A DNA stretch of 34,792 nucleotides, taken from the NCBI GenBank assembly GCA_947378425.1, contig CANCJV010000043.1, positions 1 through 34,792 of the forward strand, given 5' to 3'. A model generated the notes under the pieces. The model saw nothing but the letters and a program-made list of their open reading frames with translations, had not been told where the DNA came from and did not search any database. This DNA is from Synechococcaceae cyanobacterium. Its GTDB lineage: Bacteria; Cyanobacteriota; Cyanobacteriia; PCC-6307; Cyanobiaceae. The translations under genes were made by a program, and so were the position numbers. Shown piece by piece: positions 1 to 8,314 of the stretch; within the stretch, counting starts at the first letter, position 1, and the number at the start of each line of letters is the position of its first letter.

Positions 1-2
1 TC

Positions 3-1703
3 CTGCAGATTGATCGCTCAGCCATCCCCGCTGGCATGACCGACAGCCTCAAGGTGGTCGATGGCAAGAACCTCGGCGAGTGGGAAACCTCCGGTGTCAT
101 TGATGTCTCCAACCTCTACGGCCACGCTGCCGGCACCGACTTCTTCACGAATGTTCAGGCCCACGGGCTCAAGGATGGTGCCATTGCCGCCAATAGCCTC
201 GTTGAGGGGGGACAGATCCTCAGATTTGAAGTCAAGGACAGCACTCGACGAACTGAATACACCAAATCTGACAACACTGTCATCACACCCCAATTCATCA
301 ATACAACAGGCGAGCTTTTGGGGCATCTCTCCTACAACCGCTTGCAGGATGCACCCGCTCTGGCCAACAAGCCAGCAGGGCTACTAATCGGCAAAACTGG
401 AATCGACTTCAATCTCGCCGTCGACGGCACCAGCAAAGCCCGCGTCATCACCGACCTGGCGCCACTCCTCGATGGCCTGAGCCCCGCCGCCAAGCGCCTG
501 GCCTATTTCACCTACAACAGCCCCTCTGGATCAGTCCCCTCCAGCGCCACCCCCTTCACCTACGACCCCAGCAAAAAACTCGGTGCCCGCTTCTATGACC
601 TGGATGGCAATGGCACTGCCGACAAGGCCGAACTCCTGTTTGCCGACGGCAGCAAAGGCGATCAAGATGGCCAGAAGAATGGCACCTTGGTGCAATCGTC
701 CATAGCTGGTGTTACCGCACTGAATACCATCTTCACAACAACAGCCACCACCCTCCGGGTAGGCGATGCCACGGATTCCACCTCCCCAGCAGCCCTTGTT
801 GTCCGCGCAAGCGTCAACGCCCGTGCCAGCACCGTCAATGAGATCGGCTATATCGCCCTGAACCCCGGTGAAGCTGACACCTTGACCATTGATCTGCTGA
901 AGGAACGCGGCACACGCCTGTTTGGCACACTGCAAAACAGCGATGTTCCCGATCTTTCAAAGCTTCTATTTGAAAAAGACATCGCTCTCATCAATGGCCA
1001 GAGGCTGGTGTTCTTTGAACTGGTCGACACCAACCTCGAAAAACTGCTGAAAAAGGGCAGCCTGGATGCGAGCGTCCGCATCCTCGACGTCAACAAGCTG
1101 AGCGACAGCAGCGCCACCGCAGGCAAGGGTGGCAGCAGCATCACCTTGAATCTGAAGAGCGACAGCTCCGGCCTCGGCGAGTTGATTTCCAGCCAGATGG
1201 GCGGCGCAGCCCCGCTGCTGGATTTCACTGGACTCGCCGGACAAGCCATTCAAGGTGATGTGGTGGTGGCGAGAGAAGCGGCCTACAGCTCCACCATCGG
1301 CTTCTACAAAGTGGAGGGCAGCGATGGGGCTGTTCGCGACAGTCTCACCCAAGAGCTGATCCGGCCTGGCCAGACCGGCTATGCCGTGGCAGCCTTGCGA
1401 AGTGAGAATCTCTTCACGGGGTTTGGCACCTTGAGTGCCGACAATCTCGTGAACAAGAGTTCAGCCATCGCCGCCTTCAAAGATGCTGGCCTGCTGGCCC
1501 CTTATGCCGTGGTGGCCAACACCGGCGAAACGTATTTCTCGTTCGCAGAGGCCAATTCCGACAAGCTCGATCACTTCCGCGCCCTGGGTTCTGGAATCCT
1601 TGGCTTCGAGGATCTCAACGGTGTCAAGGACAAGGTTGATGGCGACTTTGATGACGTCATCGCTTCCTTCAACTTCAAGCTCGGCGTCCCTGTCCTCGCC
1701 TGA
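3..1703 (+). CDS. Large secreted calcium-binding-type protein, C-terminal part, DUF4114 domain (5' truncated)
   Basis: The reading frame is open to the left edge (codons from base 3), so the Met at 36 is unlikely to be the true start and only the C-terminal 566 residues are seen. The end carries a DUF4114-like signature: a Phe-Glu-Asp-Leu-Asn-Gly stretch followed by DGDFDDVIASFNF near 1600-1675, a domain found at the C-terminus of large bacterial surface or exported proteins. A Ca-binding-like loop DLDGNGTADKAEL starts at base 597. The first residues (WETSGVIDVS, then VQAHGLKDG and LVEGGQI) resemble the C-terminal part of cyanobacterial PhoX/phytase-like esterases; that is recall, not a search. 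No transmembrane segment is visible. It converges on the oxygenase gene at 1768. Confident for a real CDS and fairly confident for DUF4114; the enzymatic role of the missing part is open. Confidence 0.75.
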   Translation: MQIDRSAIPAGMTDSLKVVDGKNLGEWETSGVIDVSNLYGHAAGTDFFTNVQAHGLKDGAIAANSLVEGGQILRFEVKDSTRRTEYTKSDNTVITPQFINTTGELLGHLSYNRLQDAPALANKPAGLLIGKTGIDFNLAVDGTSKARVITDLAPLLDGLSPAAKRLAYFTYNSPSGSVPSSATPFTYDPSKKLGARFYDLDGNGTADKAELLFADGSKGDQDGQKNGTLVQSSIAGVTALNTIFTTTATTLRVGDATDSTSPAALVVRASVNARASTVNEIGYIALNPGEADTLTIDLLKERGTRLFGTLQNSDVPDLSKLLFEKDIALINGQRLVFFELVDTNLEKLLKKGSLDASVRILDVNKLSDSSATAGKGGSSITLNLKSDSSGLGELISSQMGGAAPLLDFTGLAGQAIQGDVVVAREAAYSSTIGFYKVEGSDGAVRDSLTQELIRPGQTGYAVAALRSENLFTGFGTLSADNLVNKSSAIAAFKDAGLLAPYAVVANTGETYFSFAEANSDKLDHFRALGSGILGFEDLNGVKDKVDGDFDDVIASFNFKLGVPVLA

Positions 1704-1723
1704 GGCTTGAGCCACTGGGATCC

Positions 1724-1754
1724 ATCTCTGGGGCTCCTATCGGGCTCCAGAGAT
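1724..1754. terminator. Hairpin between convergent genes
   Basis: ATCTCTGG at 1724-1731 pairs perfectly with CCAGAGAT at 1747-1754, and the stem can extend inward by a G.T wobble and G-C pairs around a short loop. It lies in the 64-base gap between the two convergent genes, so it may end transcription from both sides. There is no clear T-run, so intrinsic termination is an inference. Confidence 0.5.
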
Positions 1755-1767
1755 TGTTCCTGGGCTC

Positions 1768-2373
1768 TCAGGCCGCACCAGTCGGCCGCATACCGATATT
1801 GAAGCTGATCGCAATACGCGGTTCCGCCTGGGTGCTGGGCTCCACCTCATGCCAGAGCCAGGAGGGAAACAGCAGCAACTCGCCGACCTGGGGCAGGCGC
1901 CTGATCCTGCCCTGGCGATTTTCAGCAGCACCGGCTCTCAGAGGCGGCACCAACATCTGGGCTCCCGCCCGGGGATCGAGAAAGACAATCGCACCGGCAC
2001 CTGCAGGCACCTGCAGGTACACGACACCGCTGAATACACTGTTGGGATGGAGATGGGCCCTGGTGCTGTGGCCCGCCCGATTGACCATCGCCCAGGCGTT
2101 GTTGAACGTCGGTGTGGCCTTGTCCAGATCCCAGCCCCAGTCATGCACAGCCCCCTGACAACAGGCGGCGATCCAATACAACAGGTCCGCCAAGACCGGA
2201 TCCTGCAACAGGTTGGTGGAACTGTGCCAACCACCCTGATTGGTGACTTCAAGGCCGACAGGATCCTGGCCCTCCAGCGCCAGCACATGCTGAGCCAGCA
2301 GCCCACAGACCTGGGGATTCGGATGCTGAAAGTGCCAGAGATGGCTGGGGAAAAGCAGCTCTTCCACGACCAA
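1768..2373 (-). CDS. TIGR02466-type putative 2OG-Fe(II) oxygenase
   Basis: The 201-residue product has the layout of the small 2-oxoglutarate/Fe(II) oxygenases of the TIGR02466 group. The distal core strand shows HLHPNSVFSGVVYL (H107, H109, N111), and the last strand shows FPSWLWHEVEP (H175) with R186 before the final AISFNI strand. These fit the metal His residues and the 2OG-binding Arg of the double-stranded beta-helix fold. The substrate is unknown. The start is a weak TTG at 2373; a GTG two codons later is possible. The gene lies 12 bases after the valS stop, in the same frame as valS and with only four sense codons between, so it is almost surely co-transcribed and perhaps translationally coupled. 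I see no independent promoter or strong ribosome binding site. Confidence 0.8.
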   Translation of the reverse strand: MVVEELLFPSHLWHFQHPNPQVCGLLAQHVLALEGQDPVGLEVTNQGGWHSSTNLLQDPVLADLLYWIAACCQGAVHDWGWDLDKATPTFNNAWAMVNRAGHSTRAHLHPNSVFSGVVYLQVPAGAGAIVFLDPRAGAQMLVPPLRAGAAENRQGRIRRLPQVGELLLFPSWLWHEVEPSTQAEPRIAISFNIGMRPTGAA

Positions 2374-2385
2374 GTTCGGCGATTT

Positions 2386-5217
2386 TCAGTTTAGCTCCGC
2401 CAGCCGCCCCCGCACCAGCTGGGCCTGGGCTTCGGCCTCCAGCAGATTCGCCTGGCATTCGGCCACCACCTCCGGCGGCGCCTTGCCGGCGAAGTTGGGA
2501 TTGGCCAGGCGGCCGGTCAGGCCGGCGATCTCTTTGTCCACTTTGGCCAGGTCCTTCTGCAGCCGCGCCCGCAGGGCATCAAGGCTCTGCTGGGGCACGG
2601 TGATGCCCACCTGGGCGTCACTGTCGACGAGGCCCAGCAGCTGGCCTGGAGTCGGCTCGCTCTGCCAGTGCAGCTCGGATGCGTTCACCAGGCGCTGAAT
2701 CTTCTCCTGGTTGGCGGCCACAAAGGCCTGGCGGGATGGGTTGGGCGTGTGGATGCCCACGGGGATCTTCTCGCCGGGTTTGACACCGGAAAGCGCCCGC
2801 AGATTGCGAATGGCGCGCACGGCGTCAATGCCGAACTGGAAGGCCGTTTCGTGGGCTTCATCAGCCCAGGCGGGATCGGTCTCGGGCCAGCGCTGCAGGG
2901 CCAGGAAGGTGTCCGCCTCAGCCCCAGTCAAGGCATGCCAGAGCTCCTCGCTGAGATGGGGCATCAGCGGATGCAGCATCACCAGCAGAGCGTCCAGGCT
3001 GCAGGCCAGCACCTGGCGGGCGGTGGTGCGGGCGGCCGCGTCGTCGCCGAACAGGCGCGGCTTGGCCCATTCGATGTACTGATCGCAGAGATCATTCCAG
3101 GCGAACTCATAGAGCAGCTTGGCGGCTTCACCGAGGCGATAGCAGCCATACAGCTCGGCGGCCTGGCTGCTGGTACGCGCCAGGCGCGACAGGATCCAGC
3201 GGTCCTCGCTTTCGAGTTCGACCAGTTGCGGCTCACCCAGGGAGGCGGGCGTTTCGCCGCCCAGATTCATCAAGGCGAAGCGGGTGGCGTTGAACAGCTT
3301 GTTGGCGAAGTTGCGCGCGGCCTCCACGGTGGCGGAGGTGTCGGATTGGCGGTCGTAATCGAGGCGGATGTCCTGACCGGCGCCGGCCACCTCGCGCACC
3401 AGGGCGAAACGCAGGGCATCGGCGCCGTAGCGCTCGATCAGCAGCAGCGGATCAATACCGTTGCCGGCTGATTTGCTCATCTTGCGGTTGTTTTCATCGC
3501 GCACCAGGCCGTGGATGTAGACGTCCCGGAACGGCATCCAGCTGTCGCGGCCGCCCACGGGGCGTTCCTGGCCGTCGGCAGCGCTCTCCTGCAGGAAGGC
3601 GCCGGCCAGCATCGTCATCCGGGCCACCCAGAAGAAGATGATGTCGAAGCCGGTCACCAGCACGCTGGTGGGGTACCAGGTGGCCAGATCAGCGGCCTCG
3701 GGATCGGGCCAGCCGAGGGTGGAGAAGGGCCAGAGACCGCTGGAGAACCAGGTGTCGAGCACATCCGGATCCTGCTCCAGTTGAGCGCCTGAGCCGTACT
3801 GCGCCTGCGCCTTCTCCCAGGCCTCGGCCTCATCGCGGGCCACCACATAGGGCGTGGCCTCGCTGATCACGCCGCCGGTTTCGCTGACCACGAACCAGGC
3901 GGGGATGCGATGGCCCCACCAGAGCTGGCGGCTGATGCACCAGTCGCGGATGTCGGTGAGCCAGTCGCGATAGACCTTGCTCCAGCGCTCCGGCACGAAG
4001 TGGGGCTCACCCCGCTCCAGCGCCTCGCGGCAGCGGGCAGCCAACGGCTCGGCCTGCACGAACCACTGGGTGGAGAGCAAGGGCTCCACCGGCACCTTGC
4101 CGCGATCCGAATAGGGAACGCTGTGGCGATGGGGCTCGGTCTTGACCAGCAGCCCCTCGGCCGCCATCGCCGCCACCACCTGCTTGCGGGCCTCGAAGCG
4201 ATCGAGACCGGCGAAGCGACCGGCGGCGGCATTCATGGTGCCGTCCTTGGCCATCACCGTGATCTGGGGCAGGCCGTGGCGCGTGCCGATGGCGAAGTCG
4301 TTGGGATCGTGGGCGGGGGTGACCTTGACGCAGCCCGTACCGAAGGCCGGATCGACGTGCTCATCGGCCACGATCGGGATCTGGCGTCCCACCAGGGGCA
4401 GGGTGATGCTGCGGCCCACCAGATGGGCGTAGCGGGGATCGGCCGGATTCACCGCCACGGCGGTGTCGCCCAGCATCGTTTCCGGGCGGGTGGTCGCCAC
4501 CACCAAGTGATCGATCGGGTGGTCGCTGGCGGCCGCAGCCCCGGCTGGAGCGTCCGCCGCCAGGGGCGTGAGCGGATAGCGCAGATGCCAGAGGCAGCCG
4601 TCCACCTCCTTCATCTCCACCTCCAGATCGCTCACCGCCGAGCCGGAGGCGGGGCACCAGTTCACCAGGTATTCGCCCCGATAGATCAGGCCCTGCTCAT
4701 GCAGGCGCACGAAGGCCTCCACCACGGCTTTGTTGAGGCCGGGATCAAGGGTGAAGCGCTCCCGCCGCCAATCAACGGAGTAGCCGAGCCGCCGCAACTG
4801 GCCGACGATCGTGCCGCCGCTCTCGGCCTTCCAGGCCCAGGCGCGCTCGAAGAAGGCATCGCGGCCGAGGTGATCCTTGCTGGTGCCTTCGGCCTTGAGC
4901 TGCTTCTCCAGGAGGGTCTGCACGGCAATCGAAGCGTGGTCGGTGCCGGGCAGGCACAGCACGTTTTTCCCCTGCAGGCGCTGGAAGCGCACCACGGTAT
5001 CGATCAGGGCCGTGTTGAAGGCATGGCCCATGTGCAGGCTGCCGGTCACGTTCGGCGGTGGGATCACCACGGCGAACGGCTCCCCTGCCGCCGCCGGATC
5101 GGGATGGAAGGCGCCGCTGGCCTCCCAGGCGGCCTGCCAGCGGGCCTCGGTGCCGGCCGGGTCGTAGGTCTTGGCGAGACCTTCAGGGGCCGCAGGCGTG
5201 GGCTGGACGTCGGACAC
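2386..5217 (-). CDS. valS: Valyl-tRNA synthetase
   Basis: The 943-residue class I aminoacyl-tRNA synthetase charges tRNA-Val with valine in the cytoplasm. The HIGH-type signature is [15 protein letters not shown] (HMGH at 62-65). The KMSKS loop, [12 protein letters not shown], begins at residue 579. Between them lies the large editing (CP1) insertion, with [15 protein letters not shown] and the [16 protein letters not shown] block typical of ValRS editing domains. The C-terminal region from about 875 is a charged helical hairpin, the ValRS tRNA-binding coiled coil, ending in RGRLAELN. Length is normal for bacterial ValRS. The start is GTG at 5217, preceded by a C-rich stretch with no good Shine-Dalgarno. 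The oxygenase gene follows in frame after the TGA. Confidence 0.98.
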   Translation of the reverse strand: MSDVQPTPAAPEGLAKTYDPAGTEARWQAAWEASGAFHPDPAAAGEPFAVVIPPPNVTGSLHMGHAFNTALIDTVVRFQRLQGKNVLCLPGTDHASIAVQTLLEKQLKAEGTSKDHLGRDAFFERAWAWKAESGGTIVGQLRRLGYSVDWRRERFTLDPGLNKAVVEAFVRLHEQGLIYRGEYLVNWCPASGSAVSDLEVEMKEVDGCLWHLRYPLTPLAADAPAGAAAASDHPIDHLVVATTRPETMLGDTAVAVNPADPRYAHLVGRSITLPLVGRQIPIVADEHVDPAFGTGCVKVTPAHDPNDFAIGTRHGLPQITVMAKDGTMNAAAGRFAGLDRFEARKQVVAAMAAEGLLVKTEPHRHSVPYSDRGKVPVEPLLSTQWFVQAEPLAARCREALERGEPHFVPERWSKVYRDWLTDIRDWCISRQLWWGHRIPAWFVVSETGGVISEATPYVVARDEAEAWEKAQAQYGSGAQLEQDPDVLDTWFSSGLWPFSTLGWPDPEAADLATWYPTSVLVTGFDIIFFWVARMTMLAGAFLQESAADGQERPVGGRDSWMPFRDVYIHGLVRDENNRKMSKSAGNGIDPLLLIERYGADALRFALVREVAGAGQDIRLDYDRQSDTSATVEAARNFANKLFNATRFALMNLGGETPASLGEPQLVELESEDRWILSRLARTSSQAAELYGCYRLGEAAKLLYEFAWNDLCDQYIEWAKPRLFGDDAAARTTARQVLACSLDALLVMLHPLMPHLSEELWHALTGAEADTFLALQRWPETDPAWADEAHETAFQFGIDAVRAIRNLRALSGVKPGEKIPVGIHTPNPSRQAFVAANQEKIQRLVNASELHWQSEPTPGQLLGLVDSDAQVGITVPQQSLDALRARLQKDLAKVDKEIAGLTGRLANPNFAGKAPPEVVAECQANLLEAEAQAQLVRGRLAELN

Positions 5218-5436
5218 GGCGGGGGTTCAGGCGCGGACCCATCGTCTCAAAGCGGTGGCGACCGAGGAGTGGCGAGGGAGGGGGGAACCTGGTGCCCCAC
5301 GCCCTGGCACAACGATGCGGGCTCAGCAAGCCGCACAGACAGGCATCGCCGTCCGTTCGAGGCCATGGCGTTGGCAGCTCTGTCGACAGGAGCTGAACCC
5401 TGCGATGCTGCGCCATGCCAGCTGAGTGGCACCGAA

Positions 5437-6285
5437 TTAAACGCGGATGGGATGGAGCTCTTCGGCCATTAATTGAAGGCGGGACGCTGCCGCCTGCAAG
5501 ACATCAAGGCTGACATCCTCTGCCGAGTTGGGATCAGAAAAACCGAAGGGGTTGTCGATATCACTGATCAGATTCAGCAGGAAAATCAACAAGAAAGCAA
5601 TCACAAACAGGAAGAAGATTGATTCGCTCACCGAGGAACCTTTCATCAACACCAGGCCGCCACAGAGCAGGGCAGCGCCGGCATTAGCCAGCCAATACAC
5701 CAATGGCACAAAGGAGGTTTCCCGGATCGTTTCGACCCGGTTGAGGCTGCGCAACACCGCAGCCATCTCGCTCATCAGCCTTCCCTGCAGGGTCGACTCG
5801 CCTCGCAGCAGCACGGCGGCGCCGACAACATGGCGATGACAAATCCGGTACGCGAGCATCAACTCTTCGGTGCTGAGTCGCTGGCGGACCCAGGCCAGAA
5901 TTTCATAGGCCAGATCGGCAACGGCAGCCAGCGGAACCGTCACATCGGCCCCATGATGGTGGGCGGGAATGCCATGAATCTCCAGGCCCAGGGCCTCCAG
6001 AGCTGAAGCAAGTTCGCCGGGGAGTTTCTCACTGTCCTTGAAATCCGTGAGGACACCGTTGAGCAAAAAGCCCAGCAGAAACACGGTGGAAGCCACCAGG
6101 GCCGAAAACAGCGGATTGACCGTGATCACCTCCAGCCCGAACTGGTGGGCGAAGAGCTTGAGCACCGACAGGCCCGAGACGATCAACAGCACACGGACCA
6201 ACAGCCGTAAGCGGCGCCGGTGCAATGGACGTCTGAAGAGCGAGGGCAAGGACGTCACCATGCGAACAAGGCCAGAGGTCATCAT
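5437..6285 (-). CDS. Integral membrane protein, bestrophin-like / DUF4239-like
   Basis: The product is about 282 residues with four hydrophobic segments in two pairs. The first pair (LLVRVLLIVSGLSVLKLF, then PLFSALVASTVFLLGFLLNG) is followed by an acidic-basic loop. The second pair (PLVYWLANAGAALLCGGLVLM, then SIFFLFVIAFLLIFLLNLI) is followed by DIDNPFGFSDPNSAEDVSLDVL. An Asp-x-Asp-x-Pro-Phe element after the last membrane segment is seen in DUF4239/bestrophin-like proteins, which gives the tentative family. Function (anion channel?) is not shown. A TTG at 6288 precedes two ATG codons (6285 and 6282); GGAG about 11 bases upstream of 6285 favours that ATG. It lies 219 bases upstream of valS on the same strand. 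That gap holds no gene I can support. Confidence 0.6.
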   Translation of the reverse strand: MMTSGLVRMVTSLPSLFRRPLHRRRLRLLVRVLLIVSGLSVLKLFAHQFGLEVITVNPLFSALVASTVFLLGFLLNGVLTDFKDSEKLPGELASALEALGLEIHGIPAHHHGADVTVPLAAVADLAYEILAWVRQRLSTEELMLAYRICHRHVVGAAVLLRGESTLQGRLMSEMAAVLRSLNRVETIRETSFVPLVYWLANAGAALLCGGLVLMKGSSVSESIFFLFVIAFLLIFLLNLISDIDNPFGFSDPNSAEDVSLDVLQAAASRLQLMAEELHPIRV

Positions 6286-6636
6286 CAATCACACCGCTCC
6301 GCAGACGATTGCGGGCCCCAGGACAGCCCGTGTTCCACGACACCGAGCCTTGTCGTGGGGTGCACGCCTTGGTGCCATGGGCGCGGCTGGCCGCCCCAGA
6401 GATAGTGTGTCATGGGGCCGATCGGCTGCAGCGTCAGTGGCCCTGGCGCAGCAGCTTCGTCCCGACGCTCCCAAGGCGCCGGCAGTACCGGCTTCCCCTG
6501 GGAGACTTCGCCGGACGAACCGCTCCGCTCCTGTTCCACCGGCCCAGAGACCATGCCCCCCTCCAAACAGGGGCATGTCGTCTTTCGGAACAGAACACCC
6601 GACTCCATCCATCACCCGCCGAACCAGCTTCCGCCC
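6286..6636. other. Divergent intergenic region, no gene seen
   Basis: This 351-base gap separates the leftward membrane-protein gene from the rightward Nif11-like gene, so it should hold both promoters. Open frames here on both strands are low-complexity and match no recognisable protein. The one clear structure is the hairpin at 6552-6577, listed separately. Confidence 0.5.
6552..6577 (+). promoter_or_regulatory. Leader hairpin before the Nif11-like gene
   Basis: CATGCCCC (6552-6559) and GGGGCATG (6570-6577) form an 8-bp perfect stem with a 10-base loop, followed by TCGTCTTTC. It ends 59 bases before the Nif11-like start codon. It could be a leader attenuator, or a terminator for an unseen upstream transcript. 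Confidence 0.4.
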
Positions 6637-6924
6637 ATGGCTTCACCCCAGGAGAACCACGCCCTGATCAATGCTTTCCTGCTGCGGCTGCGCAGCGAGG
6701 CCGAACTCCAGCAGGCGATGAAGCCGGTCACCACGGCTGCGGGCGTGGCGGCGGTGGCCGAGGCGGCCGGCTTTGAGCTCAGCCCCGCCGCCCTGGTGAA
6801 GGATTTCGCCCAGCGCCTGCTGGCCGCCGATGACGAGCTGGCCGTGCGCCTGTTCGACAACTGCGGCTGGGACCACGGCGAGATCGCCTGGGTGCTGAAG
6901 ACCTGGGAACAGCAAGAAGCCTGA
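6637..6924 (+). CDS. Nif11-family protein
   Basis: The 95-residue product begins SPQENHALINAFLLRL and contains EAELQQAM and AEAAGFELSPAALVK. This is the Nif11 fold pattern (N-terminal helix, 'residues out to the AGF element', then a helix). Nif11 domains occur as leader peptides of nitrile-hydratase-like leader (NHLP) precursors and as stand-alone proteins in cyanobacteria. There is no Gly-Gly cleavage site and no Cys/Ser/Thr-rich core after the domain; instead a helical tail with FDNCGWDHGEIAWVLKTW follows, so it is probably a stand-alone protein rather than a peptide precursor. The frame is open further upstream, but ATG 6637 places the family's usual N-terminus at the start. Role unknown. 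Confidence 0.75.
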   Translation: MASPQENHALINAFLLRLRSEAELQQAMKPVTTAAGVAAVAEAAGFELSPAALVKDFAQRLLAADDELAVRLFDNCGWDHGEIAWVLKTWEQQEA

Positions 6925-6958
6925 ACATCGGCCCCGGCAGCGGCTGAAGCGTGAGGTC

Positions 6959-8314
6959 GTGCTGCCAGCAAGGCCCTGGCCAGGGGGCCCTGGCCGGGGG
7001 GGCCGGGCCGGGGATGATGGCCACGGACCACAGGACTCCAAGGTTCTGAACTACAGCCGCCGAGGCCGATTTCAACGCCCGCTGGGCTGGCTGCTGGGGC
7101 TGTTCGGAGCCCTGACGGCAGGCTTCAGCTTGGGGGGCTGCGCGGAGCTGCGGCGTCAACTGCCTGTGGTGGTTTACGTGGCCGTGGGCCTCCAGGAAGG
7201 TCACCTCCTCGACCGTGACACGGCGGACAGCTTCGCCAGCCACATCCGACAATTCGTGCACGAGTTCGGCAGGCTTCACCCGAATGTGCTGGTGCAGACG
7301 GCCCTGTATCCCGAAACCGAGCTGCGCGAACAGATCCGGAGGCGCAACGCCAGTGGCCTGGGACCCGACCTGATCCTCACCTCCGCCGACCTCGCCAACG
7401 CGCTGCTGCAGCAAGGGCTGGTGTCGGCGATGCCCCTGGATCAAGAGGAACGGAATCAGATCGATCCCGCTCTGCTCGATCAGGTCATCGATTCCCATGG
7501 CCACCAGGCCGGCCAACCGCTGGTGCTCTTCACCCAGCTGGCCTGCTTCGATCGCCGCCGCGTCCCGACGCCGCCAGCCACCCTGAAGGAGCTGCTGGCT
7601 CAGACCGCCACAGGAACGCAAGTCGGGCTTTCCCTGGAACTGGGCGGCCTGCTCTGGAGCGCCGGCAGCCTGGGCGGACTCTCAGGGATCAACGCCGCCG
7701 CCCGAGGCCTGCAGCCCAGCCCCGAACAGAACCAGGGCCTCGTGCGCTGGCTGCGCTGGCTGCAGGAGGCCAACAACCAGCAGCGGGTGACCTTTCTGGG
7801 CGACCAGGCCTCCCTGCGCCAACGACTCGCCGCCGGCTCCCTCGACTGGATCAGTTGCCAGAGTTCCGATCTCGATGGGCTGCGGCGCTCGCTCGGATCC
7901 CATCTGGGCATTTCCACCCTGCCCGATGGCGAGGGGCAGCGGGCTTCGCCGTTGAACAACCTGCGGGTGCTGGCCCTGGGCCGCAACTCCAGCCGACATC
8001 AACGGGCCATGGCCATCGCCCTGGCCCGGTACAGCCTCAAGCCCCTGGTGCAGAAGACGCTGACGCTTGACAACCGCAGCTTCCTGCCGGCCAACCGCTA
8101 CGTGAATGTGCCGGTGCAGAGCTCCCAGGTTCTGGCCACGATGGTGGGAGCCAGGCAGCAAGGAGAAAGCAGCGAAGCGCTGGTGCGCTGGTTCCAACTC
8201 GGCGATCCCAGGGTGAAAGAGCTGGAGGCGGTGCTGGTGCCCCTGGTCTTCGGGGTCATCGAACCCGAGGCCGCCACGGAAGCGTTCGTGACCATTCTGC
8301 AGAAGCGGCGATGA
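6959..8314 (+). CDS. Solute-binding lipoprotein, ABC-type periplasmic binding protein fold
   Basis: The product has a basic stretch (YSRRGRFQR), a hydrophobic segment (LGWLLGLFGALTAGFSLGG) and a lipobox SLGGC with the lipidated Cys at residue 61 counted from GTG 6959. After it the layout is that of an extracellular solute-binding protein: an N-terminal strand (LPVVVYVAV), LHPNVLVQTALY with ELREQIRRRNASGLGPDLILTS, and later LGGLLWSAGSLGG and FLPANRYV. The 60 residues before the Cys are too long for a signal peptide, and residues 6-20 are low-complexity Gly/Pro/Arg. The true start is therefore probably further in, perhaps a non-ATG codon near 7045. No permease or ATPase gene is nearby. Its stop overlaps the MscS start by four bases (ATGA), so the two are translationally coupled. 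The ligand cannot be read from sequence. Confidence 0.75.
   Translation: MLPARPWPGGPGRGGRAGDDGHGPQDSKVLNYSRRGRFQRPLGWLLGLFGALTAGFSLGGCAELRRQLPVVVYVAVGLQEGHLLDRDTADSFASHIRQFVHEFGRLHPNVLVQTALYPETELREQIRRRNASGLGPDLILTSADLANALLQQGLVSAMPLDQEERNQIDPALLDQVIDSHGHQAGQPLVLFTQLACFDRRRVPTPPATLKELLAQTATGTQVGLSLELGGLLWSAGSLGGLSGINAAARGLQPSPEQNQGLVRWLRWLQEANNQQRVTFLGDQASLRQRLAAGSLDWISCQSSDLDGLRRSLGSHLGISTLPDGEGQRASPLNNLRVLALGRNSSRHQRAMAIALARYSLKPLVQKTLTLDNRSFLPANRYVNVPVQSSQVLATMVGARQQGESSEALVRWFQLGDPRVKELEAVLVPLVFGVIEPEAATEAFVTILQKRR

Noticed and set aside
2386..2388. valS TGA as a selenocysteine or programmed readthrough codon
   Set aside because: ValRS has its normal length and C-terminus, and no recoding hairpin is seen after the TGA. 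Only low-level readthrough remains possible.
3910..5472. 520-codon open frame opposite valS
   Set aside because: It is the antisense shadow of a highly conserved GC-rich synthetase gene; the product is His/Gly/Ala-rich with no family pattern.
6637..6924. Nif11 gene as a natural-product precursor peptide
   Set aside because: No double-Gly cleavage site or Cys/Ser/Thr-rich core, and no lanthipeptide synthetase or peptidase-transporter gene nearby.
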